Assembly: GCA_028708195.1 (NCBI GenBank)
Contig: JAQVZK010000078.1
Location: 1-9,030, forward strand
Reading direction: 5' to 3'
DNA length: 9,030 nucleotides
Source: Desulfovibrio sp.
GTDB lineage: Bacteria > Desulfobacterota > Desulfovibrionia > Desulfovibrionales > Desulfovibrionaceae
Shown: one piece after another, positions 5,336-9,030 of the stretch
How the letters are laid out: each line of letters opens with the position of its first letter
Position numbering within the stretch: the first letter of the stretch is position 1
Translations under genes and position numbers: made by a program
The notes under the pieces: generated by a model
The model's input: only the letters and a program-made list of their open reading frames with translations
Told to the model about the DNA's origin: nothing
Database searches by the model: none

Positions 5336-8254
5336 ATGAAAAGCCTGGATGGTTCCTCTACGCCGACAGAGCAGAAGGAAAAGCGGATAGTCTACGCGGG
5401 CCATGCCGATCAGGAACACGCAGATTTTGCGGAAATGCCTCGGCAATGGAGAGAGTACCCTGCCTCCACAGATGGCATCAAAGAAGCCGTAGGTGACGGC
5501 TATACCGCCATTTCCATTTTCGAATTCAGTGGCCCTGTGGAAAAGGGTAAACCTCAGCCCATGCGCTATGGCGACCTGGTGCTGGACTTCGATGCCAAAA
5601 AAGAGCTGCTTGATAACGATGGCAATTCGTTGGGCAAGGTGGGCGATATTGCTAAAGCGCTTGAAGCTGTTCGCATTTTCAGCAGGCTGCTCACTAAGAA
5701 ATATGACGTGAACCTCAACCATTTGCATTATTACGCCAGTGGCGGCAAGGGCTTCCATGTGATTATCCCACGAGAGCTTATAGGTTCAGAAGCTGGTGAC
5801 ATTGAGTTGCCTGCCATTTACAGGCGTACTCTTGATTCCATTCTGAATATTGCTGCCCATAAGGAGCTTTGGAACGGTATAGTCCTTGGTGCACTTAAAG
5901 ATAACCGTAAATTGGCCCCTGAAGACCTTTACATCGACCCAAACGGGTTCAAAGGTGGCAAAGGCCAACTCATACGCCTGCCGCATATCCAGCGGGCTGA
6001 TGGCAATTACAAGGTTCCGGTGACATATGACGAGATCATGCATAATGGAGCTTCCTTTTTTGAGGCACTCGTCACGAAAGATCGGCATATTGAGGGGGAA
6101 GGAAGCCGAACTGGTATCACCTGCGCTCCCATGCTGGAAAAAACCTATTTGCAAGCCAAAAGGGTTGTTTGTCTTACTGCTGACAGGCGTAACGCCGATA
6201 GCCAGGTTGCAAGCCTGGAAACAGAATGTAAATTTGTGACCTTTTGTGCCCAGCATGCGGGTGAGGTTACAGAGCCCCAATGGTTTGCGCTTGCCAGAAT
6301 TTTTTCCCACTGTGGGTCATTAGGGCAAGCTCTGTTCCACATGTACAGCCGCTTGGATTCTCATCGCTATAATGAAGAAGAGGCCAAAAATAAGCTGCGC
6401 AATGCCTATAGTTATTCCCCCATCGCCTGTAAGGAAGTCCAGAAAGTATTCCCTTGTTCAGGCGACTGCCGGGTAAAATGCCCTATGGATCTTTATCGGC
6501 GAAAGCTCTCTGCGACTCTCGAAGTTGATGCCTTTGCCGTACTGGACGAAGGGCTTGTATTTTATCCAGATGCCAGCGACAAAACCATTTACGAAAAAGT
6601 TTCTTCACCTGTTGAAGTAAAGGCCTCTGCCCGTGACGCCGAAAGCTGTGGCTGGTCAAAAATTATTGAAGTGCGCGATCCTGATGACATACTCCATCAG
6701 TGCCTAGTGCCCTTCACATCCTTAAACGGTTCAGGCGAAGAAGCTCTGACGCTTTTGTCGGAAGCTGGTTTGCTACTGGAGCCAGGCAGGCTGCCCCGTC
6801 AGCAGCTTATACAATACCTTAACAAGGCAACCCCCAAACCGCGCGCTTTGATTGTTGAGAAAAATGGTTGGGTTGAAAAGGCCAACAAATTTGTGCCATT
6901 TGATTTGGGAAGCCAGGGCGGTCAGAGCGAGTACCTGTGCTCCCGCTTCCCGGTGGCGTCCAAGCTGTTTGAGGCAAAGGGAACGCTCGAAGAGTGGAAA
7001 GAGCATATAGGGCGATATTGCGAGGACAATCCCCTCTTGCAGGTGACGATTATTGCGGCCATGTCCGGCCCCTTGCTGACGCTCATGAAACATTCAGGTT
7101 TTGGCATACACCTTTATGGCAACTCTTCCAGTGGCAAGACTACGAGCCTTCATGTTGCGGGTTCTGTCACCGGCGGCGAACTGAAGTCATGGCGGACAAC
7201 GGACAACGGCCTCGAAGGCATAGCGGAACAACATAACGACAACTGCCTTTTGCTTGATGAAATCAACCAGTGTGACCCTGATGTGGTGGCCCAGGCAGCC
7301 TATATGCTTGCCAATGGCCAGGGCAAATCACGTTCTTCAAAGACAGGTGCCAGTCGTCGTGTACCGACATGGAATTTGACATTTCTGTCTTCAGGCGAAG
7401 TGTCCATATCAGATCGTGCTGACCAGGGTTATCGAAACAAAGCCATGGCCGGGCATGAAGTACGCGTCATCAGCATCCTTGCAGACGGTGGTGCTGGCCA
7501 CGGTATTTTCACGACCATACCTGATAGCATGCCTGCCGGAGAATTTTCCGACATGCTGGTGCAAAACAGTAAAGAATACCGGGGTGCTCCGTTACGAGCT
7601 ATGATTCAGCATATCAAAGGTGATCAGGATAAGATTTGCGATGCGGTCAGTGAGCATATGGCTCAGTTTCTTGACGGACTTGACCGCACTACCTTGTCCT
7701 CCCAGGCAAAACGGGTAGCTGATCATTTCGCGCTGCTGGCTGGTGTAGGTGAAGTCGCTACGGCTCTGGACATTGTGCCTTGGCAAGGCGGAGAAGCAAT
7801 GGACGCTATGAGGCATTGCTTTGACTGGTGGCTTCGGGACAGAAATGGTGCGGTAGACTTTGAGATTGAAAAAGCAACAGAGAAGCTCCTGTCTCTGGCT
7901 CGTGCTGAATTCTACGGGAAAGTTGGCGATACCCACCCAATCAAGAGGCCTGCTGCAGATAACCAAGACTGCTTTTTTATCCCACGTACTTACGCAGTAG
8001 CCGAAATCTGCAAGGATTTTCAGTACAAAGCTCTTGTCGCCAATCTGAAGGAGAAAGGGCTGTTGATTCTGACCAAGGACGGTGAAGTGCGAGAACAGTT
8101 CTGGCAAGGCAGCAACGATAATCGACCCAGGGGGTTCGCTATTATCAGAGACAGGTTGTACGGCGAATCTGCGGCTGGTATTATTAAGAGTCCTTTGCCT
8201 TTAGGGGAAAAGCTTTCAATTGGGTATCAGACCGTTGACGATAATGATTTTTGA
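5336..8254 (+). CDS. AEP-type primase fused to DUF927/P-loop helicase (replication protein)
   Basis: A 972-aa protein that probably starts and drives replication of the element. The N-terminal part is an archaeo-eukaryotic primase fold: metal-binding DFD (84-86) in LVLDFDAK, SGGKGFH (135-141) as the S-x-H type motif, and a third acidic site at D201 (YIDPNG) followed by R214 and H217. A segment near 313-325 (EPQWFALARI) resembles primase C-terminal domains. Four cysteines (C365, C374, C378, C382) form a probable metal-binding knuckle. DUF927 follows from about 420, with Walker A GNSSSGKT (595-602), Walker B LLLDE (638-642), a sensor-like TFLSSGE (682-688) and the family-typical AGHEVRVISI (705-714). 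The start ATG 5336 has AGGAG five bases upstream. It is flanked by 9-bp repeat clusters on both sides. Domain assignments come from motif recognition; helicase and primase activity are expected from the families, not shown. Confidence 0.9.
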   Translation: MKSLDGSSTPTEQKEKRIVYAGHADQEHADFAEMPRQWREYPASTDGIKEAVGDGYTAISIFEFSGPVEKGKPQPMRYGDLVLDFDAKKELLDNDGNSLGKVGDIAKALEAVRIFSRLLTKKYDVNLNHLHYYASGGKGFHVIIPRELIGSEAGDIELPAIYRRTLDSILNIAAHKELWNGIVLGALKDNRKLAPEDLYIDPNGFKGGKGQLIRLPHIQRADGNYKVPVTYDEIMHNGASFFEALVTKDRHIEGEGSRTGITCAPMLEKTYLQAKRVVCLTADRRNADSQVASLETECKFVTFCAQHAGEVTEPQWFALARIFSHCGSLGQALFHMYSRLDSHRYNEEEAKNKLRNAYSYSPIACKEVQKVFPCSGDCRVKCPMDLYRRKLSATLEVDAFAVLDEGLVFYPDASDKTIYEKVSSPVEVKASARDAESCGWSKIIEVRDPDDILHQCLVPFTSLNGSGEEALTLLSEAGLLLEPGRLPRQQLIQYLNKATPKPRALIVEKNGWVEKANKFVPFDLGSQGGQSEYLCSRFPVASKLFEAKGTLEEWKEHIGRYCEDNPLLQVTIIAAMSGPLLTLMKHSGFGIHLYGNSSSGKTTSLHVAGSVTGGELKSWRTTDNGLEGIAEQHNDNCLLLDEINQCDPDVVAQAAYMLANGQGKSRSSKTGASRRVPTWNLTFLSSGEVSISDRADQGYRNKAMAGHEVRVISILADGGAGHGIFTTIPDSMPAGEFSDMLVQNSKEYRGAPLRAMIQHIKGDQDKICDAVSEHMAQFLDGLDRTTLSSQAKRVADHFALLAGVGEVATALDIVPWQGGEAMDAMRHCFDWWLRDRNGAVDFEIEKATEKLLSLARAEFYGKVGDTHPIKRPAADNQDCFFIPRTYAVAEICKDFQYKALVANLKEKGLLILTKDGEVREQFWQGSNDNRPRGFAIIRDRLYGESAAGIIKSPLPLGEKLSIGYQTVDDNDF

Positions 8255-8269
8255 AATTGGAAAAATGCA

Positions 8270-8304
8270 GTGTGCGTAGTGTGCGAGCTGTGCGAGTGTG
8301 CGGA
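8270..8304 (-). repeat. 9-bp iterons, right cluster, inverted relative to the left
   Basis: On the + strand the units read GTGTGCGTA (8270-8278), GTGTGCGAG (8279-8287), CTGTGCGAG (8288-8296) and GTGTGCGGA (8296-8304, overlapping by one base). GTGTGCGAG is the reverse complement of CTCGCACAC, the unit of the left cluster read one base earlier. The cluster begins 15 bases after the primase-helicase stop codon. Copies are less uniform than on the left. Confidence 0.78.
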
Positions 8305-8317
8305 AATTCAAATACAG

Positions 8318-8354
8318 AGGGCAGTAGGAAAATTAAACTCCTACTGCCCTTCTT
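8318..8354 (+). terminator. Probable terminator of the primase-helicase gene
   Basis: GGGCAGTAGGA (8319-8329) and TCCTACTGCCC (8339-8349) are perfect inverted copies, extended by one A-T pair, around the A+T-rich loop AAATTAAAC. The trailing sequence TTCTT is only a short T-run. The hairpin lies between the primase-helicase and the next small gene, where a terminator is expected. Confidence 0.66.
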
Positions 8355-8402
8355 GATATAGTATGCCCAACACTACACAATTTAACCCGATGAGGTAGCC
8401 AC

Positions 8403-8657
8403 ATGCGTCCATATCACACTAACATTACCAGTCTCTACGGCACAGATCGTTTTTTCGACGCCCTAGAAAAAGAACTCCCACCAGTGTTCACTCGGGATGT
8501 AGCATCAAAGTGTATGGGGGGGCTATTGACTCCTAAAACTATGTCCAACGCAGACGCTTTGGGAACAGGCCCTTCTGTACGAGTTCGGCTTGGAAAAAAA
8601 ATTGCTTACGAACGCGCAAGTTTTATGCACTGGCTGCGGCAACGACTCAGCGCGTGA
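8403..8657 (+). CDS. Second small AlpA/excisionase-like DNA-binding protein (84 aa)
   Basis: The start ATG 8403 has GAGG about seven bases upstream (8392-8395). The protein is a paralogue of the 85-aa product at 4657-4914: from residue 25 its LPPVFTRDVASKCMGGLLTPKTMSNADALGTGP-like stretch aligns without gaps to the other's region from residue 17, about one third identical. The core GGLLTPKTMSNADA (about residues 39-52) is followed by a basic segment with IAYERASFMHWLRQRL, the usual end of this family. I infer a winged-helix DNA-binding protein acting as regulator, excision factor or accessory replication protein. The N-terminal 20 residues are not shared. Its gene stands alone after a terminator, and operator-like symmetric sequences follow it. 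Confidence 0.76.
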   Translation: MRPYHTNITSLYGTDRFFDALEKELPPVFTRDVASKCMGGLLTPKTMSNADALGTGPSVRVRLGKKIAYERASFMHWLRQRLSA

Positions 8658-8678
8658 TCCAGGTCAAGTCCATCAGGA

Positions 8679-8706
8679 TTGACACCTACTATGATTTGAA
8701 TCAAAT
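8679..8706 (+). promoter_or_regulatory. Candidate promoter with overlapping operator
   Basis: A perfect TTGACA (8679-8684) is followed after 16 bases by TCAAAT (8701-8706), a four-of-six match to the -10 box. The inverted repeat ATTTGA-A-TCAAAT (8694-8706) covers the -10 position, as repressor operators often do. Transcription would run rightward. No gene is seen before the window ends, so the target is unknown. Confidence 0.42.
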
Positions 8707-8720
8707 TTTACCTACACTCA

Positions 8721-8748
8721 GTAGCAGTTCGGTCGACCGAACTGCTAC
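8721..8748. repeat. Perfect 28-bp palindrome
   Basis: GTAGCAGTTCGGTC (8721-8734) is followed directly by its exact reverse complement (8735-8748), without a spacer. There is no T-run after it, and a loopless stem forms poorly in RNA, so a terminator is unlikely. It suits a site for a symmetric DNA-binding protein or recombinase, or a cruciform element. It begins 14 bases after the candidate -10 box. Confidence 0.85.
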
Positions 8749-8882
8749 AACATGCTAAATTAAATACGAAGATAAGAAATGAAACCATTTCTACACTTGT
8801 TAAAGTTAATGTAATTCAAAATGGCTATTCCATCCTAATGGGCCAAATGTTTTTTCATGCATGGAAATAGGTCTAAAATAAT

Positions 8883-8929
8883 GGGCTCTGGATAATGCGA
8901 TAATGTCCCCTTTGGGGCTCTTGGATAAT
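8883..8929 (+). repeat. Imperfect direct repeat of GGGCTC-TTGGATAAT
   Basis: GGGCTCTGGATAAT (8883-8896) recurs as GGGCTCTTGGATAAT (8915-8929) with one inserted T, 32 bases apart. A third GATAAT sits between them (8899-8904), and CCCC/GGGG (8907-8917) makes a small hairpin. The role is unknown. Confidence 0.6.
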
Positions 8930-9030
8930 CCTAGATATTCCGGTTCTTCCGGGTTTTCCGTGGGTAACCCCTGTCAGGAACTGGCCGGGTAGAGGTTTAG
9001 ACCGCCACAGAAGAAGTAGATGGCTGTCTT

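Larger units (their letters stand above)
8658..9030. other. Gene-free right end with regulatory-looking symmetry
   Basis: No gene is supported in these 373 bases on either strand. The first 100 bases carry a promoter candidate and two inverted repeats. The middle is A+T-rich. The last 150 bases carry short direct repeats. A minus-strand frame open across about 8885-9030 might be the end of a gene beyond the window, but nothing in its translation is recognisable and no start is visible. I found no copy of the tRNA 3' end here, so the right attachment site lies outside the window. Confidence 0.5.

Noticed and set aside
5324..8107. Several minus-strand frames of 60-174 codons opposite the primase-helicase
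   Set aside because: They lie entirely inside a gene with clear domains throughout, have no family resemblance and are shadows of its codon pattern.
8940..9030. Right attachment site (copy of the tRNA-Arg 3' end)
   Set aside because: No stretch here matches the T-loop, acceptor and CCA bases of the tRNA.

Overview
The window looks like a chromosomal segment of a Desulfovibrio-type sulfate reducer (Desulfovibrionaceae) that carries the left part of an integrated replicating element. This assignment is an inference: it rests on the character of the arginine genes and on small DNA-binding proteins of a type I associate with Desulfovibrio elements. No search was possible.

Left part, about 1-3430, is ordinary chromosome on the + strand. 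It holds the 3' end of a membrane-anchored protein with a degenerate GGDEF domain (1-831). Next comes a short GNAT-type N-acetylglutamate synthase (1289-1837), a terminator-like hairpin, and ornithine carbamoyltransferase argF (1957-2985). The first and sixth steps of arginine synthesis therefore sit side by side. A clear sigma70-type promoter then precedes a complete tRNA-Arg(UCU) gene (3354-3430), which is followed by a strong Rho-independent terminator.

From the tRNA 3' end onward the sequence changes character. A 1.2-kb A+T-rich strip shows no convincing gene (3486-4610). Then comes a compact module in one orientation: an 85-aa DNA-binding protein whose ribosome binding site lies inside a long hairpin (4657-4914), a perfect 13-bp hairpin, four tandem 9-bp repeats, an A+T-rich tract, a 972-aa archaeo-eukaryotic-type primase fused to a DUF927/P-loop helicase (5336-8254), a second 9-bp repeat cluster in the opposite orientation, a terminator hairpin, and an 84-aa paralogue of the first small protein (8403-8657). 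The last 370 bases hold a perfect -35 box, an operator-like inverted repeat, a perfect 28-bp palindrome and short direct repeats, but no gene that I can support.

The most interesting reading is that 4611-8750 is the replication and control module of a tRNA-integrated satellite or integrative plasmid. A primase-helicase would act on two inverted iteron clusters placed on both sides of its own gene, with two related small regulators at the ends. The arrangement recalls satellite phage P4, where ori and crr both carry repeats bound by the alpha primase-helicase. No integrase, capsid or conjugation gene lies in the window, so the right end and mode of transfer of the element are unknown.
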